From positions 4,416,501-4,480,500 of the forward strand of contig NZ_CP111079.1 of the NCBI RefSeq assembly GCF_026278245.1: a stretch of 64,000 bases of DNA, read 5' to 3'. The notes under the pieces were generated by a model. The model had not been told where the DNA came from. It was given only the letters and a program-made list of their open reading frames with translations, and ran no database searches. Positions 54,231 through 62,993 of the stretch are shown in pieces; position 1 is the first letter of the stretch; the number at the start of each line of letters is the position of its first letter. The translations under genes were made by a program, and so were the position numbers. This DNA is from Pontibacter kalidii. GTDB taxonomy: Bacteria; Bacteroidota; Bacteroidia; Cytophagales; Hymenobacteraceae.

Positions 54231-54785
54231 ATGCCCCTTTCCCTCCTCCAGCAAATCCCATACCTGGCACCGGAAGACATAGCCGCCCTGGAAATGCTAT
54301 GGCAGAAGCGGGTGCACCTGAGCCGGTATGATTTCCTGACACGGCAGGGCCAGGTGGAGCAGAACTTATACTTTGTAGCCAGTGGGGCACTACGCCTCTA
54401 TTACCCCCTCCCCGACGAGGAGATCTGCGTAGGCTTTGCTTACCCCAATACACTGGTAGTTTCTTTCCCCTCCTTCGTAGCCGGCAAACCATCCGATTAT
54501 TACATACAGGCCCTCCGGAAAAGCGAGCTGCTCGGCATCAGTAAAAATGATTTTATGCAGCTGGTAGAGGAGCGCCCCCACATCAAGCGCTTCTGGTACG
54601 AGCAGTTGGAAAAGGCGCTGTTGGGCAAGATAGAGCGGGAAGTGGATTTGCTGCTGCCTGAGCCGGAGCAACGCCTGCAGCGCGTACTGCAGCGCAGTCC
54701 GCACCTGTTCCAGCACATCCCCAAAAAGTATATTGCCTCCTACCTGCGCATGTCACCGGAGACGCTGAGCAGGCTGAAGATATAA
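54231..54785 (+). CDS. Crp/Fnr family transcriptional regulator
   Basis: A 184-residue regulator: cyclic-nucleotide-binding beta-roll (about 1-115, LTRQGQVEQNLYFVASGALRLYY) and a short C-terminal helix-turn-helix (QHIPKKYIASYLRMSPETLSRL). The roll lacks an obvious Arg-Thr cAMP phosphate clamp, so the effector is unknown. It begins 5 bases after the SRA-HNH stop and could be read from the same transcript, although its base composition matches the chromosome rather than the nuclease. Confidence 0.9.
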   Translation: MPLSLLQQIPYLAPEDIAALEMLWQKRVHLSRYDFLTRQGQVEQNLYFVASGALRLYYPLPDEEICVGFAYPNTLVVSFPSFVAGKPSDYYIQALRKSELLGISKNDFMQLVEERPHIKRFWYEQLEKALLGKIEREVDLLLPEPEQRLQRVLQRSPHLFQHIPKKYIASYLRMSPETLSRLKI

Positions 54786-54805
54786 AACTTGATTCCTGTC
54801 AAGGA

Positions 54806-54833
54806 TTGGTGCGTATAACCTGCTGTACCTTTG
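54806..54833 (+). promoter_or_regulatory. DinB gene promoter (-33/-7)
   Basis: TTG at 54806-54808, 17 bases, TACCTTTG at 54826-54833. A good Bacteroidota promoter; transcription is expected near 54839. Confidence 0.6.
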
Positions 54834-54851
54834 GGCTGTACACTTAAAACT

Positions 54852-55415
54852 ATGATCGCCATGACCACACTGGAACAACTTTCCCAAATTACCAGAGGCT
54901 TATACAAAACCGTAGCGGAGGAATTCGCTTCGCTGAGCCTGGTGGACCTTAACTACAAACCTGCCCCCGATAGCTGGAGCATGCTGGAGTGCCTGGAGCA
55001 CCTGAACCGCTATAGCCGCTATTATAACCCGGCCCTGGCTAAAGCCATTGCCCAGAACTCCGCCGGAAGCTACGTGCAAAGTATAACTTACAGTTGGCTG
55101 GGCAAGAAGTCGCTGGAGATGGTGCGGCCGCAGAACATGAAGAAGCACAAGACCGTGAAGCACATGAACCCCAACAACAGCCAGCTGACCCGCGCCACCA
55201 TAGAAGAGTTTTTGCAGCAACAGCAGGAGTTACTGCAACTGATTCACGATGCGGGCAAGGTAAACCTGAACAGGAAGGCGGTGCCGGTGGAGTTCTTCAA
55301 GCTGCTGAAACTGCGGACAGGGGAGACGCTGGAGTTTGTAGTGGCCCACCAGGAGCGGCATGTGCAGCAGGCGCTTCGGGTAAAGCAGCAACTTACCAGC
55401 CAGGCGGCTGCTTAA
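54852..55415 (+). CDS. DinB-family putative metalloprotein
   Basis: A 187-residue four-helix-bundle protein of the DinB superfamily: CLEHLNRYSRYYNPA (first His ligand), then the closing ETLEFVVAHQERHVQQALRV with the other two histidines in HxxxH arrangement. Family members are metal-dependent transferases or stress proteins. Starts at 54852 and 54861 are both ATG; the upstream TTG lies within the promoter and is excluded. Activity unknown. Confidence 0.82.
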   Translation: MIAMTTLEQLSQITRGLYKTVAEEFASLSLVDLNYKPAPDSWSMLECLEHLNRYSRYYNPALAKAIAQNSAGSYVQSITYSWLGKKSLEMVRPQNMKKHKTVKHMNPNNSQLTRATIEEFLQQQQELLQLIHDAGKVNLNRKAVPVEFFKLLKLRTGETLEFVVAHQERHVQQALRVKQQLTSQAAA

Positions 55416-55421
55416 GCAAGT

Positions 55422-56858
55422 CTATACTTCAATCGTATCGAAGCTTACCTGCACCTCCTGCTTCTGGCCGGTATGTATATCAATAGTAAACAACTGATGG
55501 CTGTTGGTGCTGGTTACCCAGAGCTGCCCATTCAGGAAGATGATGTCGTTGGGCTCGTGGAGGCCATCAGTCAAGGTACGCACCCGGCGGCGCTGCACGT
55601 CCAGTACCTTTACCTTGCCATTATAGGTGTCGGCAATGTACACATCGCTGTCAATTACCTCCAGGCCTACGCAGTGCTGCAGCAGCGCATCGTCGGTGTA
55701 GCCGTCCACATCCCCGAAATCAAACAGGCCGCGCCCGAGCGGCGTCAGCACCATGCCTGTTTCGGTGTTTACGGTGCGGATGGCGCTGGCCTCGGCATCG
55801 GCTATGTAGAGCACCGGGCCTTTATGAGCCAGGCCGCTGGGCTGGTTAAAGGCAGCCTGAAGTAAAGGCCCATCCGTGAGCGCCTCGCGGCCGCTGCCGG
55901 CGTAACGGTATACTTTTTCGGAGGCTAAGTCCATGCGCAGGATCTGGTGGTTACCGGCATTGGCGATGTAGAGGTGTTCGCCCAATACAAGCAGGTCCCA
56001 GGGGCTGTTGGGGTTCACGGGCTCGTCCAGCTTGTCGTCCAGGAAGTAGTAGGCCAGTTCCCCGGTGCCGGCTGCAGTGCTTACCTGCTTTGCCTCCAGG
56101 TCAACCTTTCGGATGGCATTGTTCTTAGCGTCGGCCACGTAAAGTATGTTCCGGAACAGCGCCAGGCCGTGCGGCTCGTAAAAGGTAGCCTCGGCATAGT
56201 TACCATTATCGAAGCCCTGAGCGCCGCTGCCGATGGTCTCCAGCACCTGCCCCTGCTGGTTTAGCTTTAAGATGCGGTTATGGCCGCTGTCGGAGAGGTA
56301 GATGTTGCCTTCAGCGTCGTTGATGAGCTTAGACGGGAAGTATAGATCAGCCTCCTGCCGCGGCGCATGCTCCACGTGGAAACGTATCGGCTCGCGGTTC
56401 AGTTGGTCTTTGTGCTCCTCTAGCAGTTGCTCAAGGTATGGCTTTACGGTAGCATACACATTTTCCCCGGCATGTTGCCCGATCACCTTGCCGTTTGGGT
56501 CTATCAATACGGTAGTAGGCCAGGCGCGCACGCCGTACTGGTTCCAGATCCTATAGTCGGCATCGTTCACCACCGGGTGCTCAACCCCGAATTTGCGGAT
56601 GGCCTGCAGGATGGTCTCGTTCTGCTTTTCAGCATCGAACTTGGCAGAATGGATGCCGACCACCACCAGCACATCGGCATACTCCTCCTCCAGCCGCTTC
56701 AGGTCAGGCACAATGTGCTGGCAGTTAATGCAGCCAAAGGTCCAGAAGTCGAGCAGTACGATCTTGCCTGCAAAGTCCTTAATAGACCAACTCCTGTCGG
56801 TGTTGAGCCAGCCGTAATCAGTGTTTATCTCTGGTGCGTTTACGCGTCCGGTAAGCAT
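55422..56858 (-). CDS. Thioredoxin-like/NHL-repeat protein (NHLRC2-like)
   Basis: A 478-residue protein fusing a thioredoxin-fold domain (about 10-150; WTFGCINCQH with CxxC = CINC) to an NHL six-bladed propeller (about 170-478; repeats such as DSGHNRILKL, DAKNNAIRKV, NAGNHQILRM, DAEASAIRTV, DTYNGKVKVL). This matches NHLRC2, whose role is not well defined. No signal peptide. The ATG at 56858 excludes 43 residues encoded by the repeat module upstream. Confidence 0.88.
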   Translation of the reverse strand: MLTGRVNAPEINTDYGWLNTDRSWSIKDFAGKIVLLDFWTFGCINCQHIVPDLKRLEEEYADVLVVVGIHSAKFDAEKQNETILQAIRKFGVEHPVVNDADYRIWNQYGVRAWPTTVLIDPNGKVIGQHAGENVYATVKPYLEQLLEEHKDQLNREPIRFHVEHAPRQEADLYFPSKLINDAEGNIYLSDSGHNRILKLNQQGQVLETIGSGAQGFDNGNYAEATFYEPHGLALFRNILYVADAKNNAIRKVDLEAKQVSTAAGTGELAYYFLDDKLDEPVNPNSPWDLLVLGEHLYIANAGNHQILRMDLASEKVYRYAGSGREALTDGPLLQAAFNQPSGLAHKGPVLYIADAEASAIRTVNTETGMVLTPLGRGLFDFGDVDGYTDDALLQHCVGLEVIDSDVYIADTYNGKVKVLDVQRRRVRTLTDGLHEPNDIIFLNGQLWVTSTNSHQLFTIDIHTGQKQEVQVSFDTIEV

Positions 56859-56978
56859 AGTATAAAGTATGTTTTCGTGGTTGAAGGGTGCTATAGTTGT
56901 TACAGGTTTGGGAGGTGTTTTGTTTACCCCTCTCCAGCTCTTCTCTAAAAGCAGGGGAGGGAGTTTCCCGTTATGGAA

Positions 56979-57484
56979 TCCAACCACCCCTACCCCTCCT
57001 TGAAGGAGGGGAGTCTGTAATTGCTCCTACCAAAGTATAAGTTTTATAGCTGCCGGGAGGGGAGCTATACTTGCCACACACCCTGTCATCTCGAGCAGGG
57101 CGAGAGATCTATCCGGAGTTCTATAGAGATCTCTCCCAAAGGTCGAGATGATAAATAGCAGTGGCTATCGAACCTGTTCCCAGTCCTTGGGTGGAGCGCC
57201 TTGTGAGATCCGGTGCCCGCAGGGCAGCGCCTTGGCGCAGGAGGGAACACAGCGCGATGCCAAAGGACGAGCCCTCGCGGGCTTGAGCGAGCCAAAGTGG
57301 ACTATGGAACAAGTTGGTTGTAGAGCCTAGGATCAGCGGCAGCTAGAAAGGATAGCTTGTATCCAGTTGCAGAAAACAGCGGCTATGGGAATGTAGCCCA
57401 AGTATGAAGGATGGCTCTGCGAGCCAGTCGGGTTGAAAACCCAACGAAAAAAGGACACGGGCTGCAAGCCCGCGCCAGCGATAG
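56979..57484 (+). repeat. Left arm of perfect 506-bp inverted repeat
   Basis: Every base pairs with 59513-60018 read on the other strand, with no gap or mismatch in the blocks I compared. It contains the CCCTCCTTGAAGGAGGG module, the AGAGATCT module, a full core module (57181-57359) and a paired palindrome (57424-57480). Similarity continues weakly (27 of 30) to about 57510. Confidence 0.96.
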
Positions 57485-57629
57485 GTATGAAGTATAAACC
57501 AGCAAGTGTAGCCAAAGTATAAAGTATGGCTTCTCAAGCCAATCGAGTTACAAACCCGACCTCATCGTAGGACACAAGTCTGAAGACTTACCCCAGAAAG
57601 GTAGGTGGGGTATTCCCACAATTTTATCG

Positions 57630-57637
57630 TAATTTTG
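57630..57637 (+). promoter_or_regulatory. nuoA -7 box
   Basis: TAATTTTG, exact TAnnTTTG, 19 bases before the nuoA ATG. It lies inside the segment bounded by the inverted repeats, so it would move with the genes if the segment inverted. Confidence 0.5.
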
Positions 57638-57656
57638 CCTAAACAGCTGCAGCACA

Positions 57657-58166
57657 ATGGCAGAAAACTATACATCAGATTTCGGAACCATCCTGCTCTT
57701 TCTGGTGGGCGGGGCTATTTTTGTGGTCATCGGCCTGCTTACCGCCAGGATAATCCGCCCGAGCAGGCCTAACCCGGAGAAGCTGACCACTTATGAGTCC
57801 GGGGAGGAGCCGATTGGCAATGCCTGGGTGCAGTTTAACCCGCGCTTTTACGTGGTGGCACTCATCTTTATCATCTTTGATGTGGAGCTGGCCTTCCTGT
57901 TCCCGTGGGCCACAGTATTCGGGCGCAGGGATTTAATAGAGGCCACAGACGGTGTCTGGGGATGGTTTTCGCTCGTAGAAATGTTCATCTTTATAGGCGT
58001 GCTGGTGCTGGGACTAGCCTACGCCTGGGCTAAGGGACATTTAGACTGGATAAAGCCCAAGCCTATACTTCCGCAAAGCCGCTCTAAAATACCGACGGAT
58101 GTATACCAGCGTGTGAACGAGCGGAAGTATGAACTAAGAAAGCCACAGCAGCAGGAGGGAGAATAA
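57657..58166 (+). CDS. nuoA: NADH-quinone oxidoreductase subunit A
   Basis: A 169-residue membrane subunit of complex I with three spans (about 10-30, 68-90, 105-125). [31 protein letters not shown] (split: [13 protein letters not shown] and [13 protein letters not shown]) is the family hallmark, followed by [11 protein letters not shown] polar C-terminal extension of about 35 residues ([16 protein letters not shown]) is longer than in E. coli. nuoB starts 3 bases after the stop. Confidence 0.97.
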   Translation: MAENYTSDFGTILLFLVGGAIFVVIGLLTARIIRPSRPNPEKLTTYESGEEPIGNAWVQFNPRFYVVALIFIIFDVELAFLFPWATVFGRRDLIEATDGVWGWFSLVEMFIFIGVLVLGLAYAWAKGHLDWIKPKPILPQSRSKIPTDVYQRVNERKYELRKPQQQEGE

Positions 58167-58169
58167 CAG

Positions 58170-58727
58170 ATGAATTTACCACAGGATAAGACGGGAGAAG
58201 GCGGCGTAGTGATCACCAAGCTCGACGATCTGCTCAACTGGGCACGACTGACCTCGCTGTTCCCGATGGGCTTTGGTCTGGCGTGCTGCGCCATTGAGAT
58301 GATGGGTGCTTATGCCTCAGGCTACGACCTGGACCGCTTCGGCATTATCCCGCGTGCCTCTCCACGTCAGTCGGACGTGATGATTGTGGCCGGTACGGTT
58401 ACCTTTAAGATGGCCGACCGCGTGCGCCGCCTCTACGAGCAGATGCCCGAACCGCGTTATGTAATATCCATGGGAAGCTGCTCTAACTGCGGCGGCCCGT
58501 ACTGGGAGCACGGCTACCATGTGGTAAAGGGCGTGGACAGAATCATTCCGGTGGATGTGTACGTGCCGGGCTGCCCGCCAAGGCCGGAGGCGCTGATCGG
58601 CGGTTTCCTGAAGCTACAGGAAATCATCCGCCAGGAAACCATACGCGCCCCAAGAGCCGTGCAGCAGATTATGGCGAAGCGTGCGCAGCAAGGCCAGCCG
58701 GTGGCTGATGCTGATAAATTATCCTAA
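58170..58727 (+). CDS. nuoB: NADH-quinone oxidoreductase subunit B
   Basis: A 185-residue complex I subunit carrying iron-sulfur cluster N2, the last electron donor to quinone. The four ligands are present: the CC pair in [10 protein letters not shown], then [10 protein letters not shown] and [13 protein letters not shown] is 3 bases after nuoA, so translation is coupled. Length is usual. Confidence 0.98.
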   Translation: MNLPQDKTGEGGVVITKLDDLLNWARLTSLFPMGFGLACCAIEMMGAYASGYDLDRFGIIPRASPRQSDVMIVAGTVTFKMADRVRRLYEQMPEPRYVISMGSCSNCGGPYWEHGYHVVKGVDRIIPVDVYVPGCPPRPEALIGGFLKLQEIIRQETIRAPRAVQQIMAKRAQQGQPVADADKLS

Positions 58728-58760
58728 TTCACTCAATCGCTCATTCACTCATTCAAAATT

Positions 58761-59357
58761 ATGACTTTTGGGGAGCTACAGCAGTTTATAGAGGGGAAGT
58801 TTGGCGCAGAGGTTATACTTGATGCCAGCGCTAATGCCCTGCAGCCATACCTTATCCTTCAGCCGGAGCGACTGCCGGAGGTGTGCCTGGAGCTTCACGA
58901 TAACGAGCAAACATACTTTGATTACCTCTCCTGCCTGACAGGGATGGACAATGGACCGGAAGCCGGTACCATGGAGGTGATCTATACGTTATACTCCATC
59001 CCCTACGACCATCACCTGACGCTGAAGGTACGGGTGCCGCGTAATAACACTTCAGAGGAGGTAATTCCGCAGGTGCCTACTGTCAGCCACATCTGGCGCA
59101 CCGCCGACTGGCATGAGCGCGAGGTGTTCGATATGTTCGGCATCTACTTTAAAGACCACCCTGACATGCGCCGTATCCTCTGCGCCGCCGACTGGGAGGG
59201 CCACCCGCTCCGCAAAGACTACAAGCTGCAGGAGTACTATCACGGCATCAAGGTCCCGTTCGACCAGCACAACGAGCTCAACGGTTTTAAAGGTGAGCCG
59301 CAGTGGATGGTGGGGCAGCCCACGCCTTTTTCGGATAAGCGGGAGAAGCCGGAGTAG
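58761..59357 (+). CDS. nuoC: NADH-quinone oxidoreductase subunit C
   Basis: A 198-residue peripheral-arm subunit (30 kDa family) with the signature EREVFDMFGIYFKDHPDMRRIL (in parts: EREVFDMFGIYF, KDHPDMRRIL) followed by GHPLRKDYKL. It is not fused to nuoD, and no nuoD follows: the right inverted-repeat arm begins 155 bases later. It is the third gene of an isolated nuoABC block, 33 bases after nuoB, with an ACTC/ATTC-type leader (58729-58757). Confidence 0.96.
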   Translation: MTFGELQQFIEGKFGAEVILDASANALQPYLILQPERLPEVCLELHDNEQTYFDYLSCLTGMDNGPEAGTMEVIYTLYSIPYDHHLTLKVRVPRNNTSEEVIPQVPTVSHIWRTADWHEREVFDMFGIYFKDHPDMRRILCAADWEGHPLRKDYKLQEYYHGIKVPFDQHNELNGFKGEPQWMVGQPTPFSDKREKPE

Positions 59358-59512
59358 TGTCGGTGTCGTTCTGGTTATACCTTCCCATTCTTTCTGGCGC
59401 AAGTCTTCAGGCTTGTGTCTTACTATGGTATCGAGTCTCTGACTCGACTGGCTTGAAAGCCAAATATTATACTTAAGCTATACTTTTATACTTGCTGGTT
59501 TATACCTCATAT

Positions 59513-60018
59513 CTATCGCTGGCGCGGGCTTGCAGCCCGTGTCCTTTTTTCGTTGGGTTTTCAACCCGACTGGCTCGCAGAGCCATCCTTCATACTTGGG
59601 CTACATTCCCATAGCCGCTGTTTTCTGCAACTGGATACAAGCTATCCTTTCTAGCTGCCGCTGATCCTAGGCTCTACAACCAACTTGTTCCATAGTCCAC
59701 TTTGGCTCGCTCAAGCCCGCGAGGGCTCGTCCTTTGGCATCGCGCTGTGTTCCCTCCTGCGCCAAGGCGCTGCCCTGCGGGCACCGGATCTCACAAGGCG
59801 CTCCACCCAAGGACTGGGAACAGGTTCGATAGCCACTGCTATTTATCATCTCGACCTTTGGGAGAGATCTCTATAGAACTCCGGATAGATCTCTCGCCCT
59901 GCTCGAGATGACAGGGTGTGTGGCAAGTATAGCTCCCCTCCCGGCAGCTATAAAACTTATACTTTGGTAGGAGCAATTACAGACTCCCCTCCTTCAAGGA
60001 GGGGTAGGGGTGGTTGGA
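59513..60018 (-). repeat. Right arm of perfect 506-bp inverted repeat
   Basis: Exact reverse complement of 56979-57484. The two arms enclose 2,028 bases (57485-59512) holding nuoA, nuoB and nuoC with their promoter. Confidence 0.96.
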
Positions 60019-60073
60019 CCCGATACTAGCTCCCTCCCCTGTTCTTAGGGGAGGGTTGGGGAGGGGTTGGAAA

Positions 60074-60105
60074 CAAAAAAAGCCGCCGGTTATACTTCCG
60101 GCGGC
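60074..60105 (-). terminator. Terminator of prohibitin-like operon
   Basis: GCCGCCGG (60082-60089) pairs with CCGGCGGC (60098-60105), loop TTATACTT (the over-represented word again), seven-T run on the minus strand. Confidence 0.88.
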
Positions 60106-60126
60106 CTCTGATTTTATACGTTATAC

Positions 60127-60927
60127 TTACTGCACATTCTTAAAAAAGGTGGGCGAGTTGCCGTAGAGCGGAGTTTTGCCGTCCCACTTCTCGATGAACT
60201 GCTGCTGGATGAGCAACGGTGTGAGGGTGCGCTGGCGCAGCTCGTTGGCGCGGGCTTCGGCCTCGGCTTCTACTATCTTCTTGCGGGCCTGGGCCTCGGC
60301 TACCTTCAGTTCATTCTCTACCTGCATGGCTTGCTGCACGGCCTTGTTTTTCAGGTTCACAGCCTGCACAATTACCTCGGGGTACTGCAGACCACTTGTC
60401 ATCTGCTCCAGTTCGAAGCCTTCCTTACGCAGGGCATTGTCAAGCGCTATCTGTACCTTGTCTTCAAAGCTCTGGCGGTTCGAGATGATGCTGTCGGTGC
60501 TATACTGGTTGAACTGGATGCGGAAAGCATCGCGGGTGTAGTTAAAAAGCGTTGTCTTGGTGATCAGCTCAATGTCTTTGCGGTACTTGGCAAAGATCCT
60601 GGGGCTCTCGCCGGGCGTCACCCGGAAGGAAATAGTCGGGTCTACGGTAAAAACGGAGCCGTCCTTCGCGTTCACGGTAAAGGCCGGGTAATCCACCGTC
60701 TGCACAAAGGTTGGGAACTGGAAAACCTCCTCGGTGAAGGGGTTGTACCACACGCGGCCGGTTACCAGGTTCACGTCCTGCACACCTTTGTCGGTGCCGT
60801 AGAGTTTTACGAGTATCCCCTCATGGCCTGCATCAATGCGGGTGCAGGATTTCATGGCACTGATGGAGAGCACAAGTATTAGTATGAAGCTAAGGCTCCA
60901 GGTCATGAGCTGACGGGCGTTGTTCAT
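60127..60927 (-). CDS. SPFH/prohibitin family protein
   Basis: A 266-residue membrane-anchored protein: one N-terminal span (about 10-28) followed by an SPFH domain (about 30-200, GHEGILVKLYG, PTISFRVTPGE) and a coiled-coil (about 200-240, Ala/Glu/Arg-rich). It resembles HflK/HflC- or prohibitin-type proteins, which form large rings modulating membrane proteases or lipid domains. Preceded by a 62-residue membrane protein gene 3 bases upstream, probably co-transcribed. Confidence 0.88.
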   Translation of the reverse strand: MNNARQLMTWSLSFILILVLSISAMKSCTRIDAGHEGILVKLYGTDKGVQDVNLVTGRVWYNPFTEEVFQFPTFVQTVDYPAFTVNAKDGSVFTVDPTISFRVTPGESPRIFAKYRKDIELITKTTLFNYTRDAFRIQFNQYSTDSIISNRQSFEDKVQIALDNALRKEGFELEQMTSGLQYPEVIVQAVNLKNKAVQQAMQVENELKVAEAQARKKIVEAEAEARANELRQRTLTPLLIQQQFIEKWDGKTPLYGNSPTFFKNVQ

Positions 60928-60930
60928 TTG

Positions 60931-61119
60931 CTAAGCTTTAAGTTTGTTGATAGAAAGACGGATGACGAAGAAATTGGCGATGACGAGCACCAGCAACAGT
61001 CCCAAGCCGATGGCTACTTTCAAGTCGGAAGGCTGGCGCACCAGCGAGGCAACTTCTGTGAATGTAAGTATATCGACCAGGAGCAACAGGCCGAGAAGTA
61101 TAAAGTAGGGAAGTTTCAT
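60931..61119 (-). CDS. Two-span small membrane protein
   Basis: A 62-residue protein: span 1 YFILLGLLLLVDILTF (about 5-20), a short hydrophilic loop with LVRQPSDLK, span 2 VAIGLGLLLVLVIANFFV (about 35-52), basic end (RLSINKLKA). No recognised family. Its stop is 3 bases before the prohibitin-like start, so the two are very likely made together; a partner role is inference. Confidence 0.7.
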   Translation of the reverse strand: MKLPYFILLGLLLLVDILTFTEVASLVRQPSDLKVAIGLGLLLVLVIANFFVIRLSINKLKA

Positions 61120-61153
61120 GAGCGGGTGGTATTCAAAATGTTAGTCTGGCTGA

Positions 61154-61591
61154 TCAATTCTTATGGAGTAAAAAAACAAGATACTCAGATCCAGTAGCGT
61201 AAGCTACAGGGACATAATACTTCACCTGTTCTTCAGTTTCCTCAACTACTGTATACCTGATGCCATCAATCATTAACTCTTTCGTTTCCCGGTTATAGGA
61301 ATAAGACAGGGATTTAGTTGCTGGCTCATTGTTGCTGCACTTATTTGTTCCCTGATTGATAGTTAGCGTACCCTTGGAATCAAAACGGTAAGTATCATCC
61401 TGCTGGCAGGTGAATACAGCAGAATATCTTATACTCCCATACGGACCGGAAGCTGGATTTTTATCCTGCATTCCTGGTTTCCAGGTGGTCGAACGCAGAA
61501 TGTCTGCCGTTACATCATCTTTTTTGCAGGAGCTAAAGAAGAGCATGGCAACCAGGGCAAAGCCCCACAGGCATGCTATAGTTTGTTTCAT
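61154..61591 (-). CDS. Lipocalin-like lipoprotein
   Basis: A 145-residue predicted lipoprotein: signal peptide ending LFFSSC (Cys22), then a beta-barrel-like pattern with RSTTWKPG, DDTYRFDSKGTLTINQGTNKC, LSYSYNRETKELMIDG and VKYYVPVAY, the order typical of Bacteroidota lipocalin-like proteins. Ligand unknown. It lies 34 bases upstream of the two-span protein gene and may be first in that transcript. Confidence 0.72.
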   Translation of the reverse strand: MKQTIACLWGFALVAMLFFSSCKKDDVTADILRSTTWKPGMQDKNPASGPYGSIRYSAVFTCQQDDTYRFDSKGTLTINQGTNKCSNNEPATKSLSYSYNRETKELMIDGIRYTVVEETEEQVKYYVPVAYATGSEYLVFLLHKN

Positions 61592-61921
61592 TTAGATAGG
61601 GGTTTATGGGTGCTCAAGCTGTAACCAATATTTAAATTCCTGTTCTGCTCTTGTATCGTCTATGGTTTAAAAGCATAAAATATCAGCCACCCTTAGATTA
61701 CAACCAGGAATTAAGCCTGCATTTACGAATATACTATATATTATCCTGTCTATATAATTTCTATTTGGCAAAATATGCCATTTGGCACAACTTTAGCGCG
61801 AGCTACTGTAAACAGCACTGCATCATTCCTTCCTCCCAAGCGTTGTTCCATAGGTAACTAAGCTTTGGGCGGGCGCATCCTTGAAGCGTAATCCGTTGCA
61901 AGTGCCTTAAGTTGCTGCTCC
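61592..61921. other. Spacer between lipocalin-like gene and MDR gene
   Basis: 330 bases, AT-rich in the middle (about 61720-61790). A short plus-strand frame here lacks an ATG start or family features. No repeats seen. Confidence 0.5.
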
Positions 61922-62884
61922 TCACGTTAGCGTTAGTACCACATTACCCGTTTTTTGCCCTGTCTCCACATACCTGTAAGCTTCCACGATTTGCTCTAAA
62001 GTATAGCTTCGGTCCAGCACCGGCTTAAATTGCTTTTGCTCTACCAACTGCTTCAGGAACTCTACATCTGCTTTGCTGATGGAGGGAATCGGAAACAGCA
62101 CCTTTTTACCCCGCCTTAGCGGCGTTAGCAGGGTCAGGTAGATATTTTCCCAGTTCTTGCCGAGTTCTGTGGAGATGTAAACGCCCTTTTCCGTCAGCAC
62201 CGGTTTGCAATGCCCGAACGATGTTTTCCCGACGGCATCGAACACAACACTATACTTGCGGCCTGCCTGGGCATAATCTTCCTGCGTGTAATCAATAACC
62301 ACATCGGCTCCCAGGGATCTGACGAGGGATACATGCCGGGTATGGCATATGGCCGTTACGTGCGCCCCAAAGTGTTTGAGCAGCTGCACCGCCGCCGAGC
62401 CAATAGCGCCCGTTGCCCCATACACCAGCACCGCTTGCCCGCTTTTCACTTTTGCTGCCCGGATGTGGCCCAGGGCATAGTGCGCTCCTTCTGTGATCGG
62501 GGCAGCTTCTTCGTAGGACAGGCCCTCGGGCATGGTCGTGAAGGCGTCGTTTTCGGCCAATGTCATGTACTGGCCGTGTCCGCCGCACTTCTTGTCGTTA
62601 TAGCCGAACACTTTTTCCCCAACTTTTACGGCTTTCACCGCCTTGCCCACCGCCTCTACCTGGCCGGCGAATTCACAGCCAAGTGTTTTGTAGTTAGGCC
62701 GGAGCAGGCCGCTCCAGAACCTGGAGATGAAATATTCGGCGCTTCGGAAACCGCTGTCGGTGCGGTTAACGGTAGAGGCGTAGACTCGGATCAGCACCTC
62801 GTTTTCCTTAGGTTCAGGCTTGGGAACCTCCTTTATACTTACCACTTCTGGTGGCCCGTACCGGGTATGTACTGCTGCTTTCAT
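61922..62884 (-). CDS. MDR-family NAD(P)-dependent oxidoreductase
   Basis: A 320-residue medium-chain dehydrogenase/reductase: GroES-like N-terminal domain (MKAAVHTRYGPPEVVSIKE, then NEVLIRVYASTVNRTD) and a Rossmann domain with VYGATGAIGSAAVQLL. No zinc-binding Cys cluster, so it belongs with quinone oxidoreductase/enoyl reductase-like members. The ATG at 62884 begins the family N-terminus; the longer frame (62947) adds 21 unconserved residues. Substrate unknown. Confidence 0.88.
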   Translation of the reverse strand: MKAAVHTRYGPPEVVSIKEVPKPEPKENEVLIRVYASTVNRTDSGFRSAEYFISRFWSGLLRPNYKTLGCEFAGQVEAVGKAVKAVKVGEKVFGYNDKKCGGHGQYMTLAENDAFTTMPEGLSYEEAAPITEGAHYALGHIRAAKVKSGQAVLVYGATGAIGSAAVQLLKHFGAHVTAICHTRHVSLVRSLGADVVIDYTQEDYAQAGRKYSVVFDAVGKTSFGHCKPVLTEKGVYISTELGKNWENIYLTLLTPLRRGKKVLFPIPSISKADVEFLKQLVEQKQFKPVLDRSYTLEQIVEAYRYVETGQKTGNVVLTLT

Positions 62885-62993
62885 GATGTGTGAAGTATAG
62901 GGGGGTGATTTTATACTTGTCGGCAAAGCACTCGACTCCGTGGTCAAGCGAGCTTGGAAGAAAAGGTAAGCTGATCACTTGCTGGCGCGAACT

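Larger units (their letters stand above)
56859..57656. repeat. Mosaic intergenic repeat block 7 (left of nuoABC)
   Basis: About 800 bases without a gene. CCCTCTCCAGCTC- and GGGGAGGGAG-type palindromes (56928-56965) are followed by the 506-bp arm (56979-57484), a further diverged paired-palindrome module (about 57540-57597) and the nuoA promoter. No open frame with family features; a 60-codon frame in the arm is identical in both arms only because the DNA is identical. Confidence 0.8.
59358..60126. repeat. Mosaic intergenic repeat block 8 (right of nuoABC)
   Basis: About 770 bases. A diverged paired-palindrome module (about 59394-59460: CTGGCGCAAGTCTTCAGG, GAGTCTCTGACTCGAC) is followed by the 506-bp right arm (59513-60018), CCCTCCCCTGTTCTTAGGGG (about 60031-60055) and the terminator of the following minus-strand genes. 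No gene. Confidence 0.8.

Noticed and set aside
56859..56987. 43-residue N-terminal extension of the thioredoxin-NHL protein
   Set aside because: Encoded by repeat-module DNA and not needed for the thioredoxin fold; the ATG at 56858 fits better.
57148..57330. A 60-codon open frame, repeated identically at 59667-59849
   Set aside because: Identity follows from the 506-bp DNA repeat; other copies of the module do not keep the frame and there is no family or start signal.
61651..61857. 68-codon plus-strand frame
   Set aside because: Non-ATG start, AT-rich low-complexity product, no terminator or conservation that I can see.
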